From Nocardioides sp. zg-DK7169 (GTDB taxonomy: Bacteria > Actinomycetota > Actinomycetes > Propionibacteriales > Nocardioidaceae), in contig NZ_JABJRA010000006.1 of NCBI RefSeq assembly GCF_013155365.1, positions 124,001 to 188,000 of the forward strand: a DNA stretch of 64,000 nt, read 5' to 3'. The stretch's first letter is position 1; every line of letters starts with the position of its first letter. A program made the translations under genes and the position numbers. Below the pieces are notes generated by a model, which saw only the letters and a program-made list of their open reading frames with translations, was not told where the DNA came from and made no database searches. Below, piece by piece: positions 43,308-52,251 of this stretch.

Positions 43308-43350
43308 GGGGCCCCTCGAGCGAAGCGGGGGGAGCTACGCCCGAGGGGCC
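43308..43350. terminator. Hairpin between convergent VOC and phosphotransferase genes
   Basis: GGCCCCTCG (43310-43318) pairs with CGAGGGGCC (43342-43350) around a 23-base G-rich loop, between the stops at 43264 and 43361. Confidence 0.55.
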
Positions 43351-43360
43351 GCGCCCCACG

Positions 43361-44425
43361 CTAGCAGTCCCCGGCCGCGAGCGAGAGCGTGCCCAGGTCT
43401 CGGATCGCGGCGCAGGAGCGCGCGAGCATCGTGGCGAACATCCGGTCGCCCCGCTCGGTGCGGGTCCCGTAGGCGCAGCCGAAGACCGCCACCAGCGGCC
43501 CCTGGAGCATCGCGTACCGGTAGTCCTCGAAGGCCTCCTCGCGGGAGTAGCCCGTGACACCGTGCCCGAGCAGCGCCGCGTGCCAGGCGTCGACCAGGTC
43601 GCGCTCGTGCGCGCGGCGCTCGCCGACGTCGAGCCCGGTGCCGAGGAAGTACGCCAGGTCGCGCGCCGGCAGCGCGAGCGACAGCGTCTGCCAGTCCAGC
43701 GCCACGCAGCCCGCGTCACCGTCGGCGGCGAACATCAGGTTGTCCAGGCGGTAGTCGCCGTGCACCAGCCCGAACCGCTCCGCGCGCCCCCGTGCCCACC
43801 GCTCGCACAGCGGCACGCAGGCCGCCAGGGTCGCGGCGTCCGCGGGATCGACGAGGTCGCCCAGCCCGGCGAGGAAGATCTCGGTCGCGGGCCCGAAGAG
43901 CTCGCCCAGCAGGGCGGCGTCCTCGGCGCCGGTGCGGTCCAGCCCGTCGATGGCGGTGAGCGTCGGGTCGCACCAACGGGGCCCGTGCAGTCCGGCGAGG
44001 TTGAGGACCGCGTCGCGGGCCTGCGCGGGCGAGCAGCCCGCGAGCTGGTCGCCCTGCACCCGTGGGGCGAGGTCCTCCAGCAGCAGGACGAAGTCGGCCC
44101 CGTCGCCGGTCCAGGCCGCGTGGTGCACGCGCGGCACCCGCACCGCGACGGTCGGCGCGATCTCGTCGTAGAAGCGCAGCTCGCAGCGGTAGGCACCGGC
44201 CACCATCGCGCGGGCGCCGGGATCGGGGGTGGGGAGCTTGGCGAGCAGGGTGGCGGGCACGCGGGTGCCGACGTCGGGACCGGCCAGCCGCAGCCGCACG
44301 CAGGTGCCCATCTGGCCGGTGCCGACCGGCTCGGCCGCCACCGCCTCGATGCGTACGCCGAGGGCCGCGGCCAGCCACGGCGCGGTCAGCTCGTCCGGGG
44401 TGGTGACGACCGGCGCGGCGCTCAC
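43361..44425 (-). CDS. Aminoglycoside-phosphotransferase-fold (APH) family protein
   Basis: 354 residues from the GTG overlapping the upstream gene's stop (GTGA, 44422-44425). Kinase fold: an ATP-site Lys in ATLLAKLPT, the catalytic Brenner motif FGLVHGDYRLDNLMF and the metal Asp in CVALDWQTLSLA. Such proteins in actinobacteria are frequently linked with acyl-CoA or sterol catabolism genes rather than antibiotic resistance, so resistance should not be assumed. Co-transcribed with the LLM oxidoreductase gene. Confidence 0.9.
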   Translation of the reverse strand: MSAAPVVTTPDELTAPWLAAALGVRIEAVAAEPVGTGQMGTCVRLRLAGPDVGTRVPATLLAKLPTPDPGARAMVAGAYRCELRFYDEIAPTVAVRVPRVHHAAWTGDGADFVLLLEDLAPRVQGDQLAGCSPAQARDAVLNLAGLHGPRWCDPTLTAIDGLDRTGAEDAALLGELFGPATEIFLAGLGDLVDPADAATLAACVPLCERWARGRAERFGLVHGDYRLDNLMFAADGDAGCVALDWQTLSLALPARDLAYFLGTGLDVGERRAHERDLVDAWHAALLGHGVTGYSREEAFEDYRYAMLQGPLVAVFGCAYGTRTERGDRMFATMLARSCAAIRDLGTLSLAAGDC

Positions 44426-45528
44426 CGGGACCAGCCCGGGTTGCGCGGCAGCGTGTCCAGCCCGTCGGGACGGACCGCTCGCCAGGCGTCCAGCACCGGG
44501 GCCAGCTCGGCAGGAGTGGCGCCGTGCAGGATGACGCTGTCCGCGCCCGCGTCGAGCTGGTCGCGCACCCGGGTGGCGCACTGCGCGGGGGAGCCGGTCG
44601 CCGCCGGGAGCCAGTCGGCGGGCAGCAGCTCGGCGAGCCGGGTGAGCTCCTCGACGGTGCCGACGGCGTCGAACGCCCCGGCGTACCCGCTCACCACGGG
44701 GTCCTCGCGGAAGCGGCGCAGGTCCTCGGGGTCCCACCCGTTGGCGCGCACCAGCACCTCGCCGTACCCCTGGAGGTAGGTGGCCAGGCGCCCGACGAGG
44801 CGGCGCAGGCGCTGCTCCTCCTCGATCTCGTCGCTCACGGTGGCCAGCACCGCCCAGACCCGCACCGACGCGGGGTCGCGGCCGGCCTCCTCGGCGGCGC
44901 GGCGCACGGTGGCCACCGAGCGGGCGAGGGTCTCGTCGGTGAGGAAGGTGTGCAGGACCACGCCGTCGGCGACCCGCCCGGCGAGGGCGAGCGACGTCGG
45001 TCCGATCGCGGTCATCAGCACCGGCACGTGCTCGTCGAAGGAGGGGTCCTGGGACAGGTAGGGGTAGCTGCCGGCCGGGCCGTCGTGGCCGAAGGCCTCG
45101 CCGCGCCACAGCCGCCGGTAGATCCCGACCGCGTCGGCCAGCTGGGCGCTGGTCACGCGCGGCAGCCCCATCACGTCGAAGAGCAGGTCGAAGCCGCGCC
45201 CCAGGCCGAGCGCGTAGCGCCCCCGGCTCATCCGGTGCAGCGTCGTCGCCATGGTGGCGGTGACCAGCGGGTGGCGGGTGTTGTGGTTGGTGGCCGCGGT
45301 GCCGATCCCGATCCGCTCGGAGGCCGCGACGGCCGCGCCGGCCAGCACGCCGGCGTCCTTGAGGTTGAAGCGCTCGGAGAGGAAGACGGCGCCGATGCCC
45401 AGCCGCTCGGCGAGGCGGACCTCGTCGAGCAGGTCGCCGGGGGAGGAGGTGTGCCCGGCCAGGCCGTAGCAGCCGATCTCGGGCAGCGGCTCGATGGCCG
45501 CCTCGGGTCCTGCTGTGGCGTGGGTCAC
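44422..45528 (-). CDS. LLM-class F420-dependent oxidoreductase (MSMEG_2249/TIGR03857-like)
   Basis: 368 residues from a GTG at 45528. Luciferase-like TIM barrel: EIGCYGLAGHTSSPGDLLDE, AVFLSERFNLKDAGVLAG, TAATNHNTRHPLVTA, GLGRGFDLLFDVMGLP. The AGH and NHNTRHP stretches are typical of the mycobacterial MSMEG_2249 subgroup, thought to use F420. The reaction is unknown. The downstream kinase-fold gene is coupled, and a hot-dog-fold gene is divergent across a region with two palindromes. Confidence 0.9.
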   Translation of the reverse strand: MTHATAGPEAAIEPLPEIGCYGLAGHTSSPGDLLDEVRLAERLGIGAVFLSERFNLKDAGVLAGAAVAASERIGIGTAATNHNTRHPLVTATMATTLHRMSRGRYALGLGRGFDLLFDVMGLPRVTSAQLADAVGIYRRLWRGEAFGHDGPAGSYPYLSQDPSFDEHVPVLMTAIGPTSLALAGRVADGVVLHTFLTDETLARSVATVRRAAEEAGRDPASVRVWAVLATVSDEIEEEQRLRRLVGRLATYLQGYGEVLVRANGWDPEDLRRFREDPVVSGYAGAFDAVGTVEELTRLAELLPADWLPAATGSPAQCATRVRDQLDAGADSVILHGATPAELAPVLDAWRAVRPDGLDTLPRNPGWSR

Positions 45529-45551
45529 GTCGCGGACGCTAGCAGCGCAGT

Positions 45552-45563
45552 TGACACGTGTCA
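45552..45563. promoter_or_regulatory. Perfect 12-bp palindrome upstream of the LLM gene
   Basis: TGACACGTGTCA. It lies 23 bases ahead of the LLM start (45528, minus strand) and in the shared intergenic region. Such motifs are often bound by TetR-type regulators; no regulator gene is adjacent. Confidence 0.5.
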
Positions 45564-45611
45564 GCCCACAGCGCCCCACCGGGCGCCGCCCAGGGTGGGT
45601 GGACGCCGAAG

Positions 45612-45625
45612 TTACTGATCGGTAA
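45612..45625. promoter_or_regulatory. Near-palindrome in front of the hot-dog gene
   Basis: TTACTGATCGGTAA differs from a perfect palindrome at one symmetric position pair and ends ten bases before the start codon at 45636. It resembles the TTACCGNTCGGTAA sites of TetR regulators. Confidence 0.5.
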
Positions 45626-45635
45626 TCTCCGGGCC

Positions 45636-46103
45636 ATGAGTCAGGTCCTCGCGCTGTGGCGCAAGACGAGCAGCATCCCCGTCGTCGGCACCCGGGTCTT
45701 CTCGGTGCTGTTCTCCCAGAAGGCGCCGTACTTCGCGACCGTGCGGCCCCGGTTCACCGTGCTCGAGCCGAACCGCGCCGAGCTGGTGGTCCGCAGCCGC
45801 CGCGGGGTGCACAACCACCTCGGGACCGTGCACGCGATCGCGCTGTGCAACGGCCTCGAGGCGGCGATGGGTGCGTTGGCGGAGGCGAGCGTCCCCGCGG
45901 ACCGGCGCTGGATCCCCAAGGGGATGGAGGTCGCCTACACCGCGAAGGCCACCGGCGACGTCACCTGCATCGCCGAGACCGACCCCGAGCAGTGGACGGC
46001 GGACGCCCCCGACCTCCCGGTGCGTGTGCACGGCCGGCTGGCCGACGGCACCGTGGTGATCGAGGGCGTCATCCGGCTGTGGGTGACCCCGCGACGGGTC
46101 TAG
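45636..46103 (+). CDS. DUF4442 hot-dog-fold thioesterase-like protein
   Basis: 155 residues. FSQKAPYFATVRPRFTVLEP, VRSRRGVHNHLGTVHAIALCNGLEAAMG (central hot-dog helix) and WIPKGMEVAYTAKATGDVTCIAET match the DUF4442 family of PaaI-like thioesterases. Probable acyl-CoA hydrolase; substrate unknown. ATG chosen over an open upstream extension because a palindromic operator precedes it. Convergent with gluD: the two stops share CTAG at 46100-46103. Confidence 0.88.
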   Translation: MSQVLALWRKTSSIPVVGTRVFSVLFSQKAPYFATVRPRFTVLEPNRAELVVRSRRGVHNHLGTVHAIALCNGLEAAMGALAEASVPADRRWIPKGMEVAYTAKATGDVTCIAETDPEQWTADAPDLPVRVHGRLADGTVVIEGVIRLWVTPRRV

Positions 46104-46954
46104 AGCGTGCCGCGGCCGTCGTCGAAGCCCGTCGCAGCGACCTCGAGCGGGGCGGCCTTCTCGCCGACGTAGCGCTTCTGCGCCCACGTCGCGAGTGCGG
46201 TGAGGAGCAGGTTGACGACGATGTAGATCGAGGCGATCACCAGCGCGGCCGGGACCTGGTTCTTGAACTCCTGCGAGATCTGGTCGTAGACGTAGGTCAG
46301 GCCGGGAGCCAGGATGTAGGCGCCGAGGCTGGTGTCCTTCAGTGCGACGATGCACTGGCTGATCAGCGCGGGGAGCATGATCTTGACCGCCTGCGGCAGC
46401 TGGATCTGCACCATCACCTGGGTCTTGCGCATGCCGAGGGCGTAGGCCGCCTCCACCTGGCCGCGCGGGACGGCGTTGATGCCGGCGCGGAAGACCTCGG
46501 CGAGGACCGCGCCGTTGTAGCAGGTCAGCGCGATGATCACGCACCACATCGGGGACAGCGGGCCGTTGCCGATGGCGAACAGGTAGAAGCTGAAGATCAT
46601 CAGCATCAGCACCGGGACGGCGCGGAAGAACTCCACGACGACCCAGGACGGCCAGCGCAACCAGGCGTGCTCGGAGACCTTGCCGATGCCGAACACGAGG
46701 CCGAAGACGATGGCGAGGACGATGGCGCCGAAGGCCATCTGCAGGGTGTCGAGGAGACCCTGGAGGATCACCTCGACGTACGACGGGGTGAGGAAGACCT
46801 CCCACTTTTCGTACTCGAGCTGCCCGGTGACCTGCAGGCGCCAGGCGAAGAACCCGATGATGCCGGCGAGGGCGAGCAGGGTGAGGACGGTGTAGACGCG
46901 GTGGCGCGCGATCGTGCGCGGCCCGGGCGCGTCGAAGAGGACGTTGCCGCTCAT
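46100..46954 (-). CDS. gluD: Glutamate/amino acid ABC transporter permease GluD
   Basis: 284 residues, His/Glu/Gln/Arg/opine permease family. TM segments begin YTVLTLLALAGIIGFFAW; the coupling EAA loop is EVFRAGINAVPRGQVEAAYALGM followed by LPQAVKIMLPALISQ. It pairs with GluC. The order gluA-B-C-D is that of Corynebacterium glutamicum. Only one base separates it from gluC. The stop codon overlaps that of the convergent hot-dog gene. Confidence 0.93.
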   Translation of the reverse strand: MSGNVLFDAPGPRTIARHRVYTVLTLLALAGIIGFFAWRLQVTGQLEYEKWEVFLTPSYVEVILQGLLDTLQMAFGAIVLAIVFGLVFGIGKVSEHAWLRWPSWVVVEFFRAVPVLMLMIFSFYLFAIGNGPLSPMWCVIIALTCYNGAVLAEVFRAGINAVPRGQVEAAYALGMRKTQVMVQIQLPQAVKIMLPALISQCIVALKDTSLGAYILAPGLTYVYDQISQEFKNQVPAALVIASIYIVVNLLLTALATWAQKRYVGEKAAPLEVAATGFDDGRGTL

Positions 46955-46955
46955 C

Positions 46956-47642
46956 TCAGGCCACCTTCCACTTGCGCTCGAGGACGTAGGACGAGAGGGC
47001 CACGATCTCGACGAGGATGATGTAGCCGAGGGCGAAGAGCAGGAAGATCTGGATGCGCTCGTCGGCGTTGTTGTTGGTGAAGGCACGCATGGTGGCGGTC
47101 GCCTCGGCCATGCCGAACGCGGCGGCGACGGAGGTGTTCTTGATCAGCGCGACCTGCACGCTGGTCAGCGGAGGGACGACGGCACGCAGCGCCTGGGGGA
47201 GCACGACGTAGCGCATGCTCTGGGCGAAGGTCAGCCCGACGGCGCGGGCCGCCTCGGCCTGGCCGAGGTCGACGGAGTTGACGCCGGAGCGGAAGGCCTC
47301 GCACACGAAGGCGGAGGTGTAGAGCGTCAGCGCGAGGGTCGAGCGCACGAAGAACGCCGAGACGCTCCAGCCGGCGATCTCGATGTCCTCGACCCACTTG
47401 AAGTTGTAGCCGAGCTTGGGCATCGCCGCGGCCATGAAGATGAAGATCATCAGCAGCGGCGTGTTGCGGAAGATGATCACGTAGAGCGCTGCGGCGCGGC
47501 GCATGATCGCGACCGGACCGACCCGCAGCGACGCGAGGAACAGGCCCAGCACGAGCGAGCCGATGCCGGAGACGACGAACAGCCCGAGGGTCACCCCGAA
47601 TGCCTTGAGGTACTCGTCGAAGTTCGAGAAGACCGCCTCCAC
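46956..47642 (-). CDS. gluC: Glutamate/amino acid ABC transporter permease GluC
   Basis: 228 residues. AFGVTLGLFVVSGIGSLVLG is the first helix, VIIFRNTPLLMIFIFM is the conserved RNTPLL motif, and EAFRSGVNSVDLGQAEAARAVGL with LPQALRAVVPPL is the EAA loop. It forms the membrane channel with GluD. Separated from gluB by 71 bases that hold a hairpin. Confidence 0.94.
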   Translation of the reverse strand: MEAVFSNFDEYLKAFGVTLGLFVVSGIGSLVLGLFLASLRVGPVAIMRRAAALYVIIFRNTPLLMIFIFMAAAMPKLGYNFKWVEDIEIAGWSVSAFFVRSTLALTLYTSAFVCEAFRSGVNSVDLGQAEAARAVGLTFAQSMRYVVLPQALRAVVPPLTSVQVALIKNTSVAAAFGMAEATATMRAFTNNNADERIQIFLLFALGYIILVEIVALSSYVLERKWKVA

Positions 47643-47664
47643 GGGCGTGTCCCCTTCCGTGAGG

Positions 47665-47698
47665 GACCGGCGGGAGCCTGTCGGGACTCCCGCCGGTC
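47665..47698 (-). terminator. Intercistronic 12-bp hairpin between gluB and gluC
   Basis: GACCGGCGGGAG (47665-47676) and CTCCCGCCGGTC (47687-47698) with a ten-base loop. In ABC operons such hairpins after the binding-protein gene weaken read-through or protect the 3' end, giving more binding protein than permease. Confidence 0.65.
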
Positions 47699-47713
47699 AG
47701 TGACGTGCGAAGG

Positions 47714-48616
47714 TCAGGCGTCGCAGGACTGGAGCTCGGGCTTCTCGGGAGCGTCCACGCCCGACTCGCCGAGGGTGACGTCGAACGCCTCCTCCCACGA
47801 GCCGTCCTCGAAGGCCTGGGTCAGCGTGTCGTTGATCCACTGGCACATCTCGGGACGGTCCTTGGAGTAGCCGATGCCGTAGAGCTCCTCGGAGAACGGC
47901 TCGCCGACGACCTTGAGGTCGTCGGGCTGCTCCGCGGCGTACCCCAGCAGGATCGTGCCGTCGGTGGTCATCGCGTCGACGGTGCCGTCGAGGACCTGGT
48001 CGACGCACTCGGAGTAGGTGTCGAAGCCGCGCGGCTTGGCACCCTCCTTCTTGACGTTGTCCAGGGAGGTGGAGCCGGTGACCGAGCAGACCTCGCTGCC
48101 CTTGATGTCCTCGACGCCGTTGATCTCGTCGTTGTCGGAGCGGACCAGCAGCTGCTGGCCGGTGACGTAGTACGGGCCGGCCTGGCCGACGACCTGGCGG
48201 CGCTCGTCGGTGATCGAGTACGTCGCGATGACCAGGTCGACCTCGCCCTCCTGGAGGAACGGCTCGCGGTTGTCGGAGATCGTCTCCTTCCAGGTGATGT
48301 CCTCGGGGGCGATGCCGAGCGAGCCGGCGAGGATCTTGCCGATCTCCGGGTCGAAGCCGCGGGGCATGTCGTCGGTGGCGCCCTTGAAGCCCAGGCCGGG
48401 CTGGTCGTACTTCACGCCGATGGTGATCTTGCCGTCCTCGGCGAGCTCCTTCATCCGAGTCCCGTCCTCGAACTCGTCTGCGGCGTTCTCCGCGACGTCG
48501 ACGTCACGGGTCTCGCTGTCGTCGTTGCCGGCGTTGCCGCAGGCGGTGATGGAAGTGGCCAGGACGGCGGCGGCTGCCGCTGCCGTGAACCGGCGGAGGG
48601 TCGGACGAGGTCGCAT
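47714..48616 (-). CDS. gluB: Glutamate-binding lipoprotein GluB
   Basis: 300 residues. Signal peptide with lipobox ITAC (Cys26). Type II periplasmic-binding domain: KITIGVKYDQPGLGFKGATD, GFDPEIGKILAGSLG, ATYSITDERRQVVGQAGPYY and VCSVTGSTSLDNVKK. It captures glutamate or a related amino acid outside the membrane and delivers it to GluC/GluD. Follows gluA by 10 bases. Confidence 0.93.
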   Translation of the reverse strand: MRPRPTLRRFTAAAAAAVLATSITACGNAGNDDSETRDVDVAENAADEFEDGTRMKELAEDGKITIGVKYDQPGLGFKGATDDMPRGFDPEIGKILAGSLGIAPEDITWKETISDNREPFLQEGEVDLVIATYSITDERRQVVGQAGPYYVTGQQLLVRSDNDEINGVEDIKGSEVCSVTGSTSLDNVKKEGAKPRGFDTYSECVDQVLDGTVDAMTTDGTILLGYAAEQPDDLKVVGEPFSEELYGIGYSKDRPEMCQWINDTLTQAFEDGSWEEAFDVTLGESGVDAPEKPELQSCDA

Positions 48617-48626
48617 GCTGTCTCCT

Positions 48627-49367
48627 TCAGTGCTTGAGGATCTTGCCGAGGAAGTCCTTGGCTCGATCGCTCTGCGGGTTGGTGAAGAACTCTTCGGGGG
48701 TGTTCTCCTCGACGATCGCGCCGTCGGACATGAAGACCACCCGGTCGGCGGCGGTGCGCGCGAAGCCCATCTCGTGGGTGACCACGACCATGGTCATGCC
48801 GCGTCGGGCCAGGTCGACCATGACCTCGAGGACCTCCGAGATCATCTCCGGGTCCAGGGCCGAGGTCGGCTCGTCGAAGAGCATCACCTTCGGCTCCATC
48901 GCCAGCGCGCGGGCGATCGCGACGCGCTGCTGCTGGCCGCCGGAGAGCTGGGCGGGGTACTTGTCGGCCTGGTGGCCGACCCCGACGCGGTCGAGCAGCT
49001 CGCGTGCGCGCTTCTCGGCGTCCGCCTTGGACTGCTTGCGGACCTTGATCGGCCCGAGGGTGACGTTCTCGAGGATCGTCTTGTGGGCGAACAGGTTGAA
49101 GCTCTGGAACACCATCCCGACGTCGGCACGCAGCGCGGCGAGCTGCTTGCCCTCCTGGGGCAGCGGCTGGCCGTCGAGGCTGATCGTGCCCTTGTCGATG
49201 GTCTCGAGGCGGTTGATGGCGCGGCACAGCGTGGACTTGCCCGATCCCGAGGGACCGATGACCACGACCACCTCGCCGCGGCCGATCGACAGCTGGATGT
49301 CCTGCAGGACGTGCAGGCTCCCGAACCACTTGTCGACGTGGTCCAGCACCACCAGGGGCTCAGTCAT
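48627..49367 (-). CDS. gluA: Glutamate ABC transporter ATP-binding protein GluA
   Basis: 246 residues, first gene of gluABCD. Walker [10 protein letters not shown]-loop [14 protein letters not shown], signature [16 protein letters not shown] and Walker [18 protein letters not shown] at 49367 has GGAGGAG four bases ahead; an ATG six codons upstream lacks a site. Energises amino acid uptake. Confidence 0.95.
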   Translation of the reverse strand: MTEPLVVLDHVDKWFGSLHVLQDIQLSIGRGEVVVVIGPSGSGKSTLCRAINRLETIDKGTISLDGQPLPQEGKQLAALRADVGMVFQSFNLFAHKTILENVTLGPIKVRKQSKADAEKRARELLDRVGVGHQADKYPAQLSGGQQQRVAIARALAMEPKVMLFDEPTSALDPEMISEVLEVMVDLARRGMTMVVVTHEMGFARTAADRVVFMSDGAIVEENTPEEFFTNPQSDRAKDFLGKILKH

Positions 49368-49519
49368 GGTCTCCTCCGTGCCCACTCGGGGGAGGCGTGA
49401 ACCCCCGGAGATCGGGTAGGTGGGTAGGTGTGTCCGAACTGTGACCTGTCTTCAGGCACGGTCCCGACGGATCGGTGTGGTCGCCTGCGATGAGTCGCGG
49501 CGTCGGGGAGGATATCCCA

Positions 49520-49819
49520 GTGAGCACACACGACGCCTTCAGCACCATCTCCGTGCGGCACACCGACGGCAGCCGCGAGGTCCACGCATGTGCCCGGTTC
49601 CTCGGGATCCGCGACGGCTACCTCTTCCTCGAGGACGGCGTCCCGACCGACCGCGCGGGCATGGGCATCAAGACCGCCCAGACCCACGTGCTCGCCCTCG
49701 CCGACGTCGCCGCGGTCGACATCGAGACCCACCCGGACAGCGACGACAACAGCGAGACCGGCCTCGCCCTGGAGTCCGCCGGGCTGCTGAACCTCGACGG
49801 GACCGTCTACGCCGGCTGA
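49520..49819 (+). CDS. Small conserved-looking hypothetical protein
   Basis: 99 residues from GTG 49520, with GGGAGG 7-12 bases ahead; longer starts extend into the gluA leader. Soluble, acidic, mixed alpha/beta: VRHTDGSREVHACARFLGI, GYLFLEDGVPTDRAG, THVLALADVAAVDIETH. No recognised domain. It lies between gluA (divergent) and the miaB region. Confidence 0.65.
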   Translation: MSTHDAFSTISVRHTDGSREVHACARFLGIRDGYLFLEDGVPTDRAGMGIKTAQTHVLALADVAAVDIETHPDSDDNSETGLALESAGLLNLDGTVYAG

Positions 49820-49878
49820 GCCGGGCGTCCGCGGACCTCGGCGGCGGCGCTCTGATCTCCGGCTGCTGCTGTCGTGGA

Positions 49879-49953
49879 CGGGCGGGCAGAAGTGCGGTGC
49901 CGGCCCTGGGGGCCGCCTGAGGCGGAGGTCTCAGCGCGACTTCTGCCCGCCCG
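49879..49953. terminator. 15-bp inverted repeat between convergent small genes
   Basis: CGGGCGGGCAGAAGT (49879-49893) and its exact complement at 49939-49953 enclose a 45-base loop with smaller stems. Lies between stops at 49819 and 50005, a bidirectional terminator by position. No other feature is seen in 49820-50004. Confidence 0.5.
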
Positions 49954-50004
49954 CTGCCGCGTTGTCCGTCCGCGGCATCCTGAACTGGCGCGCGCCAGCA
50001 ATGG

Positions 50005-50508
50005 TCAGCCGGTGCCCTGGCCAAAGATGCGCCAAGGAGAGTCGGGCGAGTCACGCACCAACAGGTAGCCCCACGTCGTGGTTCCCTCGGGCATCGAGAC
50101 GTCGCCGTGGAAGAGGCGCCAGTCCACGTCGAAGGTCACCGGGACGTTGGCAACCTCTTCGGGGGCCGAGCGGCCCGAGAGCTCAGGGCGTTCGGTGAAG
50201 TGGTCGCGCACGTCCACGTCCGTCAGGCTCGCGACCTGGCGGCACCACGATCGGGCGCTGTCCTTGGCATCGCTTGCCATGACGGTCTCGGCGGTATCGC
50301 AGTCGTGGGCGTTCAGAGCGTCGAGGTACGCCGTCACCACCTGCTCCGGAGTGGCGTTGTGCGCGGGAACAGCGATGTGATCGGACTGTCGTGGGAGGAG
50401 CAGTAGGTAGGCGACAACGCCCACGACGATGACCACGCTCACGCCCAGGACCACGCCCATGACGAGGCGCCGTGAACCCTTCGACACCCGTGCATCCTCA
50501 CATTCCAT
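50005..50508 (-). CDS. Membrane-anchored protein with NTF2/DUF4878-like domain
   Basis: 167 residues from ATG 50508 (GTG 50487 is an alternative). A basic segment KGSRR, one membrane helix (VMGVVLGVSVVIVVGVVAYLLLL), then an extracytoplasmic domain beginning TPEQVVTAYLDALNAHDCDTAETVM with a Cys, and a second Cys in SARSWCRQVA. The pattern is typical of small lumazine-binding/NTF2-like domains, and the two Cys may form a disulfide. Function unknown. Less GC-rich codon use than neighbours suggests possible transfer. Confidence 0.7.
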   Translation of the reverse strand: MECEDARVSKGSRRLVMGVVLGVSVVIVVGVVAYLLLLPRQSDHIAVPAHNATPEQVVTAYLDALNAHDCDTAETVMASDAKDSARSWCRQVASLTDVDVRDHFTERPELSGRSAPEEVANVPVTFDVDWRLFHGDVSMPEGTTTWGYLLVRDSPDSPWRIFGQGTG

Positions 50509-50701
50509 CCCCGCCTTGCGAGACCTCGTCCACGATGCTGAGCCTGCCGAGCAGTCGGTCGTAGGACAGCGCGGTCGATTGCCGGAGCCTCTTCTCCTTG
50601 GCAACGGCGAAGAGGTGGTCGCCCGCTCGGCGGAGGGCCGCGTCGCGAGCAGGTGCCTCGGAGTTCGCCGAAGCGGCGGCGGCGCTCGTAGGCTTGAGCG
50701 G
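50498..50701 (-). pseudogene. Possible remnant reading frame ahead of the anchored protein
   Basis: On the minus strand, 50701 to the TGA at 50498 reads a protein-like stretch: APARDAALRRAGDHLFAVAK, LSYDRLLGRLSIVDEVSQGG. It has no in-frame start codon after the upstream stop at 50704-50702 and overlaps the start of the next gene. It may be the 3' end of a lost gene or an unusual leader; evidence is only composition. Confidence 0.3.
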
Positions 50702-50703
50702 TT

Positions 50704-52194
50704 ATGAGCAACGCGCGCACGTACGAGGTCCGCACCTACGGGTGCCAGATGAACGTCCACGACTCCGAGCGCCTGACCGGGCTGCTGGAGGACTCGGGCT
50801 ACGTGCCCTCCCCGGCCGGCGAACAGGCCGACGTCGTCGTGTTCAACACCTGCGCGGTGCGCGAGAACGCGGACAACAAGCTCTACGGCAACCTCTCCCA
50901 CCTCGCGCCGATCAAGGCCGCCAACCCGGGCATGCAGATCGCCGTCGGCGGCTGCCTGGCGCAGAAGGACCGCTCGACGATCACCGAGCGGGCGCCGTAC
51001 GTCGACGTCGTCTTCGGGACCCACAACATCGGCTCGCTGCCGGTGCTGCTGGAGCGGGCCCGGGTGCAGGAGGAGGCCCAGGTCGAGATCCTGGAGAGCC
51101 TCGACGTGTTCCCCTCGACGCTGCCCACCAAGCGCGAGTCGGCGTACGCCGCGTGGGTGTCGATCTCGGTCGGCTGCAACAACACCTGCACCTTCTGCAT
51201 CGTCCCGGCGCTGCGCGGCAAGGAGAAGGACCGCCGCCCCGGCGACATCCTCGCCGAGGTCCGCGCGCTGGTGGCCGAGGGCGTCAGCGAGATCACCCTG
51301 CTGGGCCAGAACGTCAACGCGTACGGCGTGGAGTTCGGCGACCGTCAGGCCTTCTCCAAGCTGCTGCGGGCGTGCGGCGAGATCGAGGGCCTGGATCGGG
51401 TGCGCTTCACCAGCCCGCACCCGGCGGAGTTCACCGACGACGTCATCGAGGCGATGGCCGAGACGCCGAACGTGATGCCGAGCCTGCACATGCCGCTGCA
51501 GTCCGGCTCCGACCGGCTGCTGCGTGCGATGCGCCGCTCCTACCGCTCCTCGAAGTTCCTCGGCATCATCGAGCGGGTCCGCGCCGCGATGCCGGACGCC
51601 GCGATCACCACCGACATCATCGTCGGCTTCCCCGGCGAGACCGAGGAGGACTTCCTCGAGACGATGCGGGTGGTGCGCGAGTCGCGCTTCTCCAGCGCCT
51701 TCACCTTCCAGTACTCCAAGCGCCCCGGCACCCCCGCCGCCGACCTGCCCGACCAGGTGCCGGCCGACGTGGTCAAGGACCGCTACCTGCGCCTGGCCGA
51801 CCTGGTCTCCGAGATCGCCTGGGAGGAGAACAAGAGGATCGTCGGGCGCACCGTCGAGCTGATGGTCGCCGAGGGCGAGGGCCGCAAGGACGCCGCCACC
51901 GCGCGGCTGTCCGGCCGGGCGCCGGACAACCGCCTGGTGCACTTCGAGGCCGACTTCTCCCGCGTGGACGCCGACTCCGTGCGCCCCGGGGACATGGTCA
52001 CCGTCGAGGTCACCTATGCCGCGCCGCACCACCTGGTCGCCGACGGCCCCGTCCTCGGCGTACGACGCACGCGCTCGGGCGACGCCTGGGAGGCGCGCAC
52101 CGCCGCGCCGCAGGCCTCCGGCGTCTCGCTGGGGATGCCCGCGATCGGCGTACCGGCGCCGCTGCCGGACGCCGCCCCCGCCTGCGGCGTCTGA
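50704..52194 (+). CDS. miaB: tRNA-2-methylthio-N6-dimethylallyladenosine synthase
   Basis: 496 residues. Radical-SAM methylthiotransferase. The N-terminal cluster ligands are in [24 protein letters not shown] and VGGCLAQKD; the radical-SAM cluster is [20 protein letters not shown]; the TRAM domain is at the end ([13 protein letters not shown] ... [13 protein letters not shown]). It thiomethylates i6A37 made by MiaA, whose gene is 6.6 kb further on. In many actinobacteria miaB and miaA are close, so the interval is an insertion of accessory genes. Followed by a 42-base palindrome. Confidence 0.96.
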   Translation: MSNARTYEVRTYGCQMNVHDSERLTGLLEDSGYVPSPAGEQADVVVFNTCAVRENADNKLYGNLSHLAPIKAANPGMQIAVGGCLAQKDRSTITERAPYVDVVFGTHNIGSLPVLLERARVQEEAQVEILESLDVFPSTLPTKRESAYAAWVSISVGCNNTCTFCIVPALRGKEKDRRPGDILAEVRALVAEGVSEITLLGQNVNAYGVEFGDRQAFSKLLRACGEIEGLDRVRFTSPHPAEFTDDVIEAMAETPNVMPSLHMPLQSGSDRLLRAMRRSYRSSKFLGIIERVRAAMPDAAITTDIIVGFPGETEEDFLETMRVVRESRFSSAFTFQYSKRPGTPAADLPDQVPADVVKDRYLRLADLVSEIAWEENKRIVGRTVELMVAEGEGRKDAATARLSGRAPDNRLVHFEADFSRVDADSVRPGDMVTVEVTYAAPHHLVADGPVLGVRRTRSGDAWEARTAAPQASGVSLGMPAIGVPAPLPDAAPACGV

Positions 52195-52251
52195 GGCACG
52201 TGGCCGCCTCGGGCCGCGCCACCTGACGCCGACCGAGCCCAGCCCCACCCA

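Noticed and set aside
43361..44425. Antibiotic resistance by the APH-fold protein
   Set aside because: The fold is shared by many metabolic kinases and the coupled LLM oxidoreductase points to catabolism; no resistance determinant context is present.
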